A DNA stretch of 64,000 nucleotides from JAJZVS01 sp963708095 (GTDB lineage Bacteria; Pseudomonadota; Alphaproteobacteria; Acetobacterales; Acetobacteraceae): the NCBI GenBank assembly GCA_963708095.1, contig OY970182.1, forward strand, positions 868,001-932,000. The letters are read 5' to 3'. The first letter of the stretch is position 1. Every line of letters starts with the position of its first letter. The position numbers were made by a program, and so were the translations under genes. Positions 33,687-42,619 of the stretch are shown here, one piece after another. The notes beneath the pieces are model-generated. The model had not been told where the DNA came from, ran no database searches, and worked only from the letters and a program-made list of their open reading frames with translations.

Positions 33687-35222
33687 TTACACAGCGTCTT
33701 CAACATGTCGCGGGAATACCCCCGCCGGCGCCGGTAGCGCCGTCCCGTCCGCCAGCGACACCGCCAGCGCGGCAAAGTCGCGTGCGTCACCCGGCACCCC
33801 CAACTGATCCAGCATCCGCGCCATCGACCCCGGCATGAACGGCTGCAGTACCGTCGCCATCACCCGCAGCGCCTCCACCAGCACCCGCAGCACCGCCCCC
33901 ATCCGCGCCATGTCGGTCTTGCGCAGCGCCCAGGGCGCCTGGCGGTCGATATAGGCGTTGGCGGCGCGCACGACCTTCCACACCTCCTCCAGCGCCTCGT
34001 GGAACACCTGGCGGTCGAGCAGCGCGCGCAACACGTCCGGCAGCGCGGCGGCGGCCTCCAGCAGCTCGGTGTCCTCGGCGGTGGGTGCCCCCCTGCCCGG
34101 CAGCACGCCGCCGAGGTTGCGGGCGATCAGGCTCAGGCTGCGCTGCGCGAGGTTGCCGAGTTCGTTGGCCAGCTCGACGTTGATCCGGCTCACCAGCGCC
34201 GGATGGCTGATGGTGCCGTCGCCGCCGAACGGCTTCTCGCGCAGCAGGAAGTAGCGCACCTGATCCAGACCGTAGGTGGCGACGAGCTGGCGCGGCTCGA
34301 TGACGTTACCGAGCGACTTGCTCATCTTCTCCCCCTCCACGGTCCACCACCCGTGCGAGGAGACACGCCGCGGCAGCGGCAGCCCGGCGGCCATCAGGAA
34401 GGCGGGCCAGTAGACGGCGTGGAAGCGGATGATGTCCTTGCCCACCACGTGCACGTCGGCCGGCCAGAAGTCCCAGCGCGGCGCGTCCGGATCGGGGAAG
34501 CCGCAGGCGGTGACGTAGTTGTTCAGCGCGTCGAGCCACACGTACATGACATGTCCGGGCGCGTCCGGAACCGGGATGCCCCAGGTGAAGCTGGTGCGGC
34601 TGATCGAGAGGTCGCGCAGCCCGCCACGCACGAAGCTGAGCACCTCGTTGCGCCGCCCCGCGGGCAGGATGAAGTCGGGCTGATCTTCGTACAGCTTCAG
34701 CAGCGGCTCCTGGAAGGCGCTGAGGCGGAAGAAATACGACGGCTCGCGCACCCAGGCGACCGGCGCGCCGGTCGGCGCCAGCTTGCTGCCGTCGGCGGCG
34801 GTGGTCAGTTCCGCCTCGTCGTAAAAAGCCTCGTCGCGGACCGCGTACCAGCCTTCGTAATGGCCAAGGTAGATGTGGCCCGCGTCGGCGATCCGCCGCC
34901 ACAATTCGGCGCAGGACCGCTTGTGCCGTTCCTCCGTGGTGCGGATCCAGTCGTCGTACGACACGCCCATCTTGTCGGCCATGTCGCGGAAATCGGCCGA
35001 GACCCGGTCGGTGAAGCTCTGCGGGTCCATCCCCGCGTCGGCCGCCGCGCGCGCGACCTTCTGGCCGTGTTCGTCGGTACCGGTCAGGAAGAACACATCG
35101 CAGCCATCCAGCCGCTTGAAGCGGGCCAGCACGTCGGTCGCGATCGAGGTGTAGGCGTGGCCGATATGCGGCGCGCCGTTCACGTAATAGATCGGCGTCG
35201 TGACGTAAAAGCGCTTGTTCAT
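33687..35222 (-). CDS. metG: methionyl-tRNA synthetase
   Basis: A 511-residue class I synthetase that charges tRNA-Met. The HIGH motif lies in GAPHIGHAYT (19-22) and the KMSKS loop at 299-303 in GEKMSKSLGN. The region that holds the zinc-binding cysteines in the long form reads AFYDEAELT without cysteines, which identifies the short, MetG2-like form usual in alphaproteobacteria. No C-terminal tRNA-binding domain is present. It starts 16 nt after HolB and precedes tatD by about 90 nt, in the same operon. Confidence 0.97.
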   Translation of the reverse strand: MNKRFYVTTPIYYVNGAPHIGHAYTSIATDVLARFKRLDGCDVFFLTGTDEHGQKVARAAADAGMDPQSFTDRVSADFRDMADKMGVSYDDWIRTTEERHKRSCAELWRRIADAGHIYLGHYEGWYAVRDEAFYDEAELTTAADGSKLAPTGAPVAWVREPSYFFRLSAFQEPLLKLYEDQPDFILPAGRRNEVLSFVRGGLRDLSISRTSFTWGIPVPDAPGHVMYVWLDALNNYVTACGFPDPDAPRWDFWPADVHVVGKDIIRFHAVYWPAFLMAAGLPLPRRVSSHGWWTVEGEKMSKSLGNVIEPRQLVATYGLDQVRYFLLREKPFGGDGTISHPALVSRINVELANELGNLAQRSLSLIARNLGGVLPGRGAPTAEDTELLEAAAALPDVLRALLDRQVFHEALEEVWKVVRAANAYIDRQAPWALRKTDMARMGAVLRVLVEALRVMATVLQPFMPGSMARMLDQLGVPGDARDFAALAVSLADGTALPAPAGVFPRHVEDAV

Positions 35223-35238
35223 GCGGGAAAACGCCGGC

Positions 35239-36321
35239 TCATGCGGGACCTTGGGCGGAGGGGGCGAGCAGCGCCAGGCCGGCCACGATCGCCTGGCGCT
35301 TGTCGAGCGCGAAGCCCTCGGTTTCGTCCTGCAGCTTGCTCAGGCGGTGCCACACGTCGCCCCAGGCGGCAAGGGGGCGCAACGCGACCAGCCGTTCCTG
35401 CGCCGGATCGCCGCGCCCGGCCAGGGTCTCGCGCAGCGCGGCGGCGAGTGCCGCGCGCAGCAGGTCCATGAAAGTGCCGAAGCCGGTCTCGCCGCGGCCG
35501 AGCTTGTCGGCGATCTCGTAGGCGCGGGTGGGCGGCAAGGACGGCAAGGCGGCGAGCACGTCATCCACCAGGGCGGCGATCGCCAGACCCTCCGCCTCGG
35601 CCAGCAGCAGCGCGCGGCCGGGCGAGCCTTCGGCCAGGGTGATCAGCCGGCTGCGCTCGGCCTCGGCCATCTCGGGCAGGGCACGGGCCAGCAGTTCGGC
35701 CATGGCCGTATCGGGCAGCGGGGAGAGGCGCAGGCGGCGGCAGCGGCTGCGGATGGTGGGCAGCAGCCGTCCCGGGGCGGCGGAGACCAGCAGCAGCACG
35801 GCGCGCGCCGGCGGCTCCTCCAGCACTTTCAGCAGGGCGTTGGCGGCGGCGGGGTGCATCTCCTCCGCGCCGTCGACGATGGCGACCCGCCAGCCGCCCT
35901 CGGCCGGGGTGAGCGCCATGAAGCCGGCGATGCGGCGCACATCGTCGGCGGTGATGACGGAGCGGACGCGCTTGCGCTTCTCGTCGTAGCCGCGTTCGAC
36001 GGTGATGAGGTCGGCATGGGCGCCGGCGGCGACCCGACGGAACACCGGGTGGGCGGGATCGAGCGCCAGCTCCCCCGCCCCATTCGGCTGCCCGCCCGGC
36101 TGTGCGGCCGACAGGTCGCCGGCGCCCGGCTCTCCGGTGCGTCGACGGCCGGCGAGCAAGCGACGGGCGAAGCGATAGGCCAGCGTGGCCTTGCCGATCC
36201 CCTCCGGTCCGGTGATCAGCCAGGCATGGTGCAGCCTCCCGCCGGCAAGGGCGGCGTCGAGGGCGCTTTCGGCCGCCTCATGACCGAGCAGGATCGGGTT
36301 GGCGCGGGGATCAGGGAGCAT
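35239..36321 (-). CDS. holB: DNA polymerase III subunit delta'
   Basis: A 360-residue AAA+ clamp-loader subunit. The first domain carries HHAWLITGPEGIGKATLAYRFA (a degenerate P-loop, residues about 29-50), a VAIVDGAEEM segment replacing Walker B, and LLKVLEEPPARAVLLLVS, the SRC-adjacent region typical of delta'. The zinc-finger cysteines of the enterobacterial protein are absent, as in many alphaproteobacteria. It heads the operon holB-metG-tatD-MBL. The tmk gene often found before it is not here. Confidence 0.93.
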   Translation of the reverse strand: MLPDPRANPILLGHEAAESALDAALAGGRLHHAWLITGPEGIGKATLAYRFARRLLAGRRRTGEPGAGDLSAAQPGGQPNGAGELALDPAHPVFRRVAAGAHADLITVERGYDEKRKRVRSVITADDVRRIAGFMALTPAEGGWRVAIVDGAEEMHPAAANALLKVLEEPPARAVLLLVSAAPGRLLPTIRSRCRRLRLSPLPDTAMAELLARALPEMAEAERSRLITLAEGSPGRALLLAEAEGLAIAALVDDVLAALPSLPPTRAYEIADKLGRGETGFGTFMDLLRAALAAALRETLAGRGDPAQERLVALRPLAAWGDVWHRLSKLQDETEGFALDKRQAIVAGLALLAPSAQGPA

Positions 36322-36769
36322 CAGTCGGTTATAGCGGCTGCGCGGCGGCGTGGGAGGATAAGGAGCGGATCGCCGCGGGGTGCGCCGATCGCGGCGCGAT
36401 CACGGTGATATTACACGCTCAGGTTGTAGATGTTTTACCCAGTGAAATTCCACTGCGGCGAGCCCCCGGGGATAATTTCATCCACAGGTTGTTGATAAGT
36501 AAAATCAGCAACAGGGTGGAACCGATTCCAAGGACTCGAGAATCTCGCGCGCGCTCCGCGAGAAACGGGGAGGAAGCGCGGCAGTCGAAACACGGGCGGA
36601 TGCTTGGAACAAACACCGAATATGGCCCGGAATTGCTGCGGGGTCGGCAGTTTGTGCCGGTTTTCTCGCGCTGGCACACCGATAACACTTGGCAAGCCCT
36701 GTTCACATGGTGTTGAAATACATCTGTAGGTTGTATCCGCCTGCGCCGCGTAAGAAGGAGAGAGTGCCG
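36322..36769. other. 448-bp AT-richer divergent region
   Basis: This lies between holB and the hypothetical gene at 36770. Composition drops from about 36410. A TCATCCACA word at 36479-36487 is one base from the DnaA-box consensus, followed by TTGTTGATAA. No gene is supported. The promoters of the holB operon and of the divergent gene must be here. Confidence 0.4.
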
Positions 36770-37411
36770 GTGGCCAAGGGAAAAATACTCGATAAATTGG
36801 TGCGAGACCGCCTGCGCGAATGGCCGCAATGCCCGCCAGGGTTGCGGCGGCGGAAGAACGGGCCGGCGACCTGGCTGCGGGGCCGCCCGGCCGAGGATCT
36901 CGGTTCCTGCCATCCGTTCCTGAAGCTGCCCGGCAGTTCCCGCCTGCGCACCCTGCCCGACGGGCTGTGGCTCAATTTCGGCGGCACGCCGGTGGATGCC
37001 TATGTGGATATCTTCGCCGTCGAGGCCTGCGGCTCGCTGCAGAACCTGCTCGACAAGCGGTCCCGGTTCGCCCCCAGCACCCACTCGCAGCTGGCGGTCT
37101 GCCCGGTGCCGTGGCTGCTGGCGCCGGTGGCGCCGGGCGATTCCACCCCGCGCTGGCGGGCCACCGGCGTGCTGCGGTTCGAACCGGTGCTGCCGCTCGT
37201 GCTGCCGGTGCGCGACATGCGGGTGCTCTACGCGCTGAAGCAGCCACATTACGAGGGCTTCGCCCGGCATCAATTGCCGCATCCGCATGAATATTTCGTG
37301 CCGATGGAAAGTCTCGTCGCCAAGGACGGCGCCCGCGATCCGGCGCTGCGGGCGCTGCTGGCGCGAGCCTGCGCGGCCGCGAACTTCCTGCATGCGCCGG
37401 AGCCGGCGTGA
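36770..37411 (+). CDS. hypothetical protein
   Basis: A 213-residue protein. The start is set at GTG 36770 (VAKGKILDKLVRDRLREW), 9 nt after AAGGAG; an earlier GTG at 36764 and an ATG at 36707 are alternatives. The core is beta-rich with conserved-looking stretches WLNFGGTPVDAYVDIFAVEACGS in pieces, LAVCPVPWLLAPV and VLPVRDMRVLYALKQPHYEGF. No signal peptide or membrane segment is present. I do not recognise the family. Its upstream region is unusually AT-rich for this genome. Confidence 0.6.
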   Translation: MAKGKILDKLVRDRLREWPQCPPGLRRRKNGPATWLRGRPAEDLGSCHPFLKLPGSSRLRTLPDGLWLNFGGTPVDAYVDIFAVEACGSLQNLLDKRSRFAPSTHSQLAVCPVPWLLAPVAPGDSTPRWRATGVLRFEPVLPLVLPVRDMRVLYALKQPHYEGFARHQLPHPHEYFVPMESLVAKDGARDPALRALLARACAAANFLHAPEPA

Positions 37412-37567
37412 GAAAGCCCGGCGTGAGAATGCCCGCCGGCACAGGGTATCATTTATCAAAGCCTTCCGCCCGAACCGATCCGGAAACGCCAGGATTCCGT
37501 CTCGACAAGGCATACAAATTGTGGTTGTGTCGTTGCTGCCCCAGGTTGAAGGCGCGTGTAGCCCGTT

Positions 37568-38473
37568 ATGCCACAGGCCCCCGGTTTGCTCCTCGACCGC
37601 CCTCCGTCCTCCGGAGCACTGGCAGCCGGAGCACTGGCCGCCGAAGCACTGGCCGCCGAAGCACTGGCCGCCGAAGCACTGGCCGCCGAAGCACTGGCCG
37701 CCGAGCGTCCCGGGCCGACGCTGCCGGCACTCTCCCACCGTCGTCCCCACATCCTGCCGCTCGGCGACACGGCGCTCACGGTGGATTTCGGCGATCTCAT
37801 CGACCTGGAGCTGAACCGCGCCGTGTTGGCGCTGGAACAGGCGGTGACGGCGGCCGAGTTGCCCGGCGTGCTGGAAACCGTGCCCAGCTATCGCGCGCTC
37901 ATGATCCTGTACGACCCGGCGGAAATCGGCTTCGAGCTGCTCGCCGCCCGGCTGCGCGAGCTGCTGGCAACCGCGGTTGGCCTCGATACCCGGCCGGGCA
38001 CCCGCTGGGTCGTGCCGGTTTCCTACGCTCCGCCGTACGGCCTCGACCTTGACGAACTCGCGGTCGCGCTCAGCCTGAGCCCCGAGCACCTCTGTGCCCT
38101 GCATGCGAGCGCCCGCTACAGCGTCTACATGGTCGGCTTCGCGCCGGGGTTCACCTATCTGGGCGGGCTGGATCCGGCGCTTGCCGTGCCGCGCCGCGCC
38201 ACGCCGCGGCCGCAGGTGCCCGCCGGCTCAGTGATGATCGGCGGCCGGCAGGCGGCCATCGTCTCGGTGCCGATTCCGACCGGCTGGTACGTGCTCGGGC
38301 GCACGCCGCTCGTTGCGTTCGATGCGCAGCGGGCCGATCCGTTCCTGTTCCGACCTGGCGACACGGTGCACTTCCGCCCGGTGCCGCCGGCCGAATACGA
38401 GCGCCTTGCGGCGCTACCGGCCGCGGAGCTGTGCGCCCTGGCACGGGAGCCGGCGGCGTGCCCGGCTTCCTGA
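37568..38473 (+). CDS. pxpB: 5-oxoprolinase subunit B (KipI family)
   Basis: PxpB/KipI-like subunit of the ATP-dependent prokaryotic 5-oxoprolinase, which opens pyroglutamate to glutamate together with PxpA and PxpC. The family part starts near residue 58 (HILPLGDTALTVDFGD) and includes VPVSYAPPYGLDLDELA, YMVGFAPGFTYLGGLD and PAGSVMIGGRQAAIVS. Unusually, the first 50 residues are an extension of (ALAAE)n repeats coded by a 15-bp minisatellite. There is no start codon after the repeats with a good ribosome site, so the extension may be real. The gene overlaps pxpC by 16 nt. Confidence 0.9.
   Translation: MPQAPGLLLDRPPSSGALAAGALAAEALAAEALAAEALAAEALAAERPGPTLPALSHRRPHILPLGDTALTVDFGDLIDLELNRAVLALEQAVTAAELPGVLETVPSYRALMILYDPAEIGFELLAARLRELLATAVGLDTRPGTRWVVPVSYAPPYGLDLDELAVALSLSPEHLCALHASARYSVYMVGFAPGFTYLGGLDPALAVPRRATPRPQVPAGSVMIGGRQAAIVSVPIPTGWYVLGRTPLVAFDAQRADPFLFRPGDTVHFRPVPPAEYERLAALPAAELCALAREPAACPAS
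37616..37705 (+). repeat. tandem repeat, 6 x 15 bp, in pxpB 5' end
   Basis: Six units of GCACTGGCCGCCGAA, the first and last slightly divergent, in frame and encoding ALAAG/ALAAE pentapeptides. Confidence 0.9.
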
Positions 38474-39501
38474 GAGCGGTCGCCCCCACCCCGTTCGTCA
38501 CCGTGCAGGACCGCGGCCGCCAGGGCTGGCGGCGCTTCGGCGTGTCCGGCTCCGGCGCCATGGACCCCGACCAGCTCGCCATCGCGAATGTCCTGGTCGG
38601 CAACCCGCCACAGCAGGCGGCGCTGGAGTTCGCCTATGCCGGCGGGGTGTGGGAGGTGGGGGCGGGCCTCTGCCGGATCGCCGTCGCCGGCGGGCGCTTC
38701 GCGGTGGCGATCGACGGGGTGGCGCTGCCCGCATTTGCCAGCGCAACCTTGCGCCGGGGCCAGTACCTCACCATTGGCGCCGCGCCGGACGCGGTCTGGG
38801 GCTATCTTGCGGTGGCGGGCGGGTTCGCGCTGCCGCGGCAGTTGGGCAGCCTGTCGACCCATGCCCGCTCCGGGGTCGGCGGATTTGGCGGGCGCGCGGT
38901 GTGGCCCGGCGACGCGCTGCCGCTGGCAGCCGAACGCGGCACCGGGGGCGGCGAGCGGCGCATTGCCCCGCCGCCGGTCGCGGCGGAGCCGATCGGCCTC
39001 GTGCTCGGCCCGCAGGCCGAGCGTTTCACGGATGCGGCCATGGAAACCCTGCTGGCGAGCGACTGGCGGATCGGCCGGCACAGCGACCGCATGGCGTACC
39101 GGCTGGAGGGACCGCGGCTCGCCCATCGCGGCGGCCACGATATCGTCTCCGACGGCACCGTGCCGGGCAGTATTCAGGTGCCCGGCAACGGCGTGCCGCT
39201 GGTGCTGATGCGCGACTGCCAGACCACCGGCGGCTATCCGAAGATCGCGACCGTGGTGACCGCGGATTTGCCGCGTCTCGCGCAGCTCCGCCCCGACGCC
39301 GCGCTGCGTTTCCGTGCCCTGACGGTGGAGGAGGCGCAGCGCCTGGCCGCATGGCGGGCGGCGCGGCTGCTGCGGCTGTTGCGCACCATCCCGCATCTCA
39401 GCGACGGCTGGCACCAGGCTGCCGCCGCGGTAGGCCGGCATGACCCGGCCTGGGGCTTTCATCCCCTCGTCCGGTGCGACCTTCCCCGGCTCGAATTCTG
39501 A
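38458..39501 (+). CDS. pxpC: 5-oxoprolinase subunit C (KipA family)
   Basis: A 347-residue biotin-dependent-carboxylase-like (KipA) protein, partner of PxpB. Family features include the opening FVTVQDRGRQGWRRFGVSGSGAMD, then AIANVLVGNPPQQAALEF, a GGFGGRAVWPGD segment and the C-terminal VLMRDCQTTGGYPKIATV block. The start is GTG 38458, inside the end of pxpB, with GGGAG 7 nt upstream. The third subunit, PxpA (LamB/YcsF family), is not in this window, so it must be elsewhere or the pair has another role. Confidence 0.92.
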   Translation: MPGFLRAVAPTPFVTVQDRGRQGWRRFGVSGSGAMDPDQLAIANVLVGNPPQQAALEFAYAGGVWEVGAGLCRIAVAGGRFAVAIDGVALPAFASATLRRGQYLTIGAAPDAVWGYLAVAGGFALPRQLGSLSTHARSGVGGFGGRAVWPGDALPLAAERGTGGGERRIAPPPVAAEPIGLVLGPQAERFTDAAMETLLASDWRIGRHSDRMAYRLEGPRLAHRGGHDIVSDGTVPGSIQVPGNGVPLVLMRDCQTTGGYPKIATVVTADLPRLAQLRPDAALRFRALTVEEAQRLAAWRAARLLRLLRTIPHLSDGWHQAAAAVGRHDPAWGFHPLVRCDLPRLEF

Positions 39502-39688
39502 GCCGTCCAGGTTGAACCCATGCGGGGCCATAGGCCGAAGCGCTCGCCGTCACGATCCTGCGGGAAACCGAGCCCCCTGCTCGCGATGTCAGACCGAGCC
39601 GCACGCACGACCCCAAAGCGGGAGGTGAGCCGGCTTTAGCCCCGCCCCGACTTCGGCCACACTGCCCGCCCCGCAGCCGAAGGCCCCC

Positions 39689-42619
39689 ATGACCCCCCGC
39701 CTCACCCCGCCCCTGATCCCGCCCCTGACCCCCCTGGGCGATCCCGCCCTCGCCGCTCGCCTCGCCCGCGAAACCGAGGCCGAGCTCCTGTTCGATCCCG
39801 CCTCTCGCGGCCGCTACGCCACCGACGCGTCTATCTACCAGGTCGAACCCATCGGCACGATTGTCCCGAAAACCATCGCGGACGTCGCCGCCGCGCTGGC
39901 CATCGCGCGCGAGAACGCCGTCCCCGTGCTCGCCCGCGGCGGCGGCACCAGCCAGTGCGGCCAGACCGTCAACCGCGCCCTGGTGATCGACTGTTCCAAG
40001 CATCTCCGCCACGTGCTCGCGATCGACCCCGACGCGCGCACCGCCACCGTCGAACCCGGCATCGTGCTGGGGGAACTCAATGCCGCGCTGCGCCCGCATG
40101 GTCTGTTCTTTCCGGTCGATCCCTCGACCCACGCCCGCTGCACCATCGGCGGCATGGCGGGCAACAATTCCTGCGGCTCCAAATCCATCCGCTACGGGCT
40201 GATGGCCGACAACGTGCGCGCGATTGACGCGATCCTGGCCGACGGCACGCGGCATCGTTTCGGCGTCACCGCCGACAACCTCGGCGCCGACATCGCGCCG
40301 CAGATCGCCGACCTGATCCAGCGCCTCCGCGCTCTCGGGGCCACCGAGGCGGACGAGATCGCCGCTCGCTTCCCGCGCCAGCTCCGCCGGGTCGGCGGCT
40401 ACAACATCGACGCCCTCACCCCCGCCGCCCGCGCCGCCGGGCGGGACAACCTGGCGCGCCTGCTGGTGGGGTCGGAAGGCACGCTCGCCTTCTCCGCCGC
40501 AATCGAGCTCACCCTGCACCCGATCAAGCCGCGCAAGGTCCTGGGCATCTGCCAATTCCCCACCTTCCGCGCGGCGATGGAAGCCGCGCGCCACATCGTC
40601 ACGCTCGATCCCGAAGCGGTGGAGCTGGTCGACCGCACCATGATCGACCTCGGCCGCGCCATCCCGATCTACCGGACCACGATCGATGCGATGCTGATCG
40701 GCGAACCCGACAGCCTGCTGATCGTGGAATTCCACGGCCAGGCGGACGCGCCGCTGGCAGCGAAGCTCGCCGAGCTTGACACCATGATGGCCGACCTCGG
40801 CTATCCGGGCGCGGTGGTGCGCGCCACCGACGCCCCGTTCCAGGCCGCCATCGCCGCGGTGCGCGAGGCCGGCCTCAACATCATGATGTCGATGAAGGGC
40901 AGCGCCAAACCGGTCTCCTTCATCGAGGATTGCGCCGTCGATCTGGCCGATCTCGCCGACTACACCGAACGCCTGAACGACGTGTTCGCCCGCCACGGGA
41001 CCAAGGGCACCTGGTACGCGCACGCCTCGGTCGGCTGCCTGCACGTCCGCCCTGTGTTGAACATGAAGGACCCGGTCGACGTCGCCACCATGCGCGCGGT
41101 GGCCGAGGAGTGCTTTGCCCTCGTGCGCGCATACAAAGGTTCGCACAGCGGCGAGCACGGCGACGGCATCGTGCGCAGCGAGTTCAACGAGACGATGTTC
41201 GGCCCGCGCATCGCCCGCACGTTCGAGGCCGTGAAGGACGCCTTCGATCCCGCCGCCTTGCTCAACCCCGGCCGGGTGGTGCGCGCGCCGCGCATGGACG
41301 ACCGCAGCCTGTTCCGCTACGCGCCCGGTTACGCTCCCGCCGGGGGCTTCACCCCGAAGCTCGACTGGTCTGAGCACCCGGGCCCCCTGGGCGGGATGCT
41401 CGGCGCGGTCGAGATGTGCAACAACAACGGCACCTGCCGCGCCTTCGACGCCGGCGTGATGTGCCCCAGCTACCGCATCACCCGCGACGAAACCCACGTC
41501 ACCCGCGGGCGGGCCAACACCTTGCGCCTTGCGCTCACCGGCCAGCTCGGCCCCGACGCGATGGCCTCGGACGCACTCGGGGAGGCGATGCGGCTGTGCG
41601 TCTCCTGCAAGGCGTGCCGGCGCGAATGCCCCACCGGGGTCGACATGGCGAAGCTGAAGATCGAGGTGCTGGCGGCGCGCGCCGAGGCGCACGGGCTTTC
41701 GCTGCGCGACCGGATGATCGCGGCCCTGCCGCGCTACGCCCCGATCGCCGCGCGGCTGGCCCCGCTCGCCAACCTGCGCAACGGCTCGGCGCTGCTGCGC
41801 CGGGCCGGGGAACGGACGCTCGGCCTTGCGGCGGCGCGTCCCCTGCCCGCCTTCCGCACCGATCCGTTCCGCGACGGCGAAGCAGCGCAGGCGGGCTCGG
41901 CCGCTCCGCGCGGGGACGTGTTCCTGCTCGCCGATACGTTCAACCGCTGGTTCGAGCCCGAGAATATCCGCGCCGCGCTGCGCGTGCTGACAGCCGCCGG
42001 CTATCGCGTCCTTCTGCCTGCCGCGTCGGGCCGGCCGCTCTGCTGCGGGCGCACCGCGCTCGCCGTCGGCCAGCTCGATCGCGCGCGGGCAGAAGCCCGC
42101 CGCACCTTGGCCGCGCTCGGCGGCGACGCCCCGGTGATCGGCCTGGAGCCCTCCTGCCTGTTCACCTTGCGCGACGAGTTCCGCTCCCTGCTGCCCGGCC
42201 CCGCGACGGAGGCGCTGGCCAGCCGGGCGCTGCTGCTGAGCGAGTTCCTGGCGCGCGAAAAACCGCCGCTGGCGCTCAAGCCCTTACCAGGCTGCGCGCA
42301 TGTGCATGGGCATTGCCACCAGAAATCCTTCGGCGCCTTTCCCGCCGGCCTCGCCGCGCTGCGCCTGGTGCCGGAGCTGACGGTGAGCCCGATCGCTTCC
42401 TCCTGCTGCGGCATGGCCGGTGCCTTCGGCTACCAGGCGGAAACCCAGGACGCCTCCCGCGCCATGGCCGAGGCCGGGCTGCTGCCCGCGGTCCGCGCCG
42501 CCGGCGCCGCCGACCTCATCGTCGCCGACGGCACCTCCTGCCGCCACCAGATCCGCGATCTGGCCGGGCGGGAGGCGATCCACTCCGTGCGTGTGCTGGA
42601 GCAGGCCCTTGCCGATTGA
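39689..42619 (+). CDS. FAD-linked and Fe-S dehydrogenase (YdiJ/GlcD-GlcF type)
   Basis: A 976-residue fusion of an FAD-binding oxidase domain and a ferredoxin/CCG-type iron-sulfur domain, as in YdiJ and D-2-hydroxyglutarate or D-lactate dehydrogenases. The PCMH-type FAD region shows VPVLARGGGTSQCGQT and GGMAGNNSCGSKSIRYG. HSGEHGDGIVRSEF is the catalytic C-terminal motif of the oxidase half. The Fe-S part has a CNNNGTCR segment near 570 and CVSCKACRRECPTGVDM near 645, and CCG-type clusters end in CGRTAL and SSCCGMAG. Electrons probably enter the quinone pool or a flavoprotein. ThiM follows with an overlapping start. Confidence 0.92.
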   Translation: MTPRLTPPLIPPLTPLGDPALAARLARETEAELLFDPASRGRYATDASIYQVEPIGTIVPKTIADVAAALAIARENAVPVLARGGGTSQCGQTVNRALVIDCSKHLRHVLAIDPDARTATVEPGIVLGELNAALRPHGLFFPVDPSTHARCTIGGMAGNNSCGSKSIRYGLMADNVRAIDAILADGTRHRFGVTADNLGADIAPQIADLIQRLRALGATEADEIAARFPRQLRRVGGYNIDALTPAARAAGRDNLARLLVGSEGTLAFSAAIELTLHPIKPRKVLGICQFPTFRAAMEAARHIVTLDPEAVELVDRTMIDLGRAIPIYRTTIDAMLIGEPDSLLIVEFHGQADAPLAAKLAELDTMMADLGYPGAVVRATDAPFQAAIAAVREAGLNIMMSMKGSAKPVSFIEDCAVDLADLADYTERLNDVFARHGTKGTWYAHASVGCLHVRPVLNMKDPVDVATMRAVAEECFALVRAYKGSHSGEHGDGIVRSEFNETMFGPRIARTFEAVKDAFDPAALLNPGRVVRAPRMDDRSLFRYAPGYAPAGGFTPKLDWSEHPGPLGGMLGAVEMCNNNGTCRAFDAGVMCPSYRITRDETHVTRGRANTLRLALTGQLGPDAMASDALGEAMRLCVSCKACRRECPTGVDMAKLKIEVLAARAEAHGLSLRDRMIAALPRYAPIAARLAPLANLRNGSALLRRAGERTLGLAAARPLPAFRTDPFRDGEAAQAGSAAPRGDVFLLADTFNRWFEPENIRAALRVLTAAGYRVLLPAASGRPLCCGRTALAVGQLDRARAEARRTLAALGGDAPVIGLEPSCLFTLRDEFRSLLPGPATEALASRALLLSEFLAREKPPLALKPLPGCAHVHGHCHQKSFGAFPAGLAALRLVPELTVSPIASSCCGMAGAFGYQAETQDASRAMAEAGLLPAVRAAGAADLIVADGTSCRHQIRDLAGREAIHSVRVLEQALAD

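Noticed and set aside
39398..41692. A 764-codon open frame on the minus strand opposite the FAD/Fe-S dehydrogenase
   Set aside because: It is a shadow of a high-GC gene: composition is His/Gly/Arg-rich without domains, and the plus-strand product has clear family motifs.
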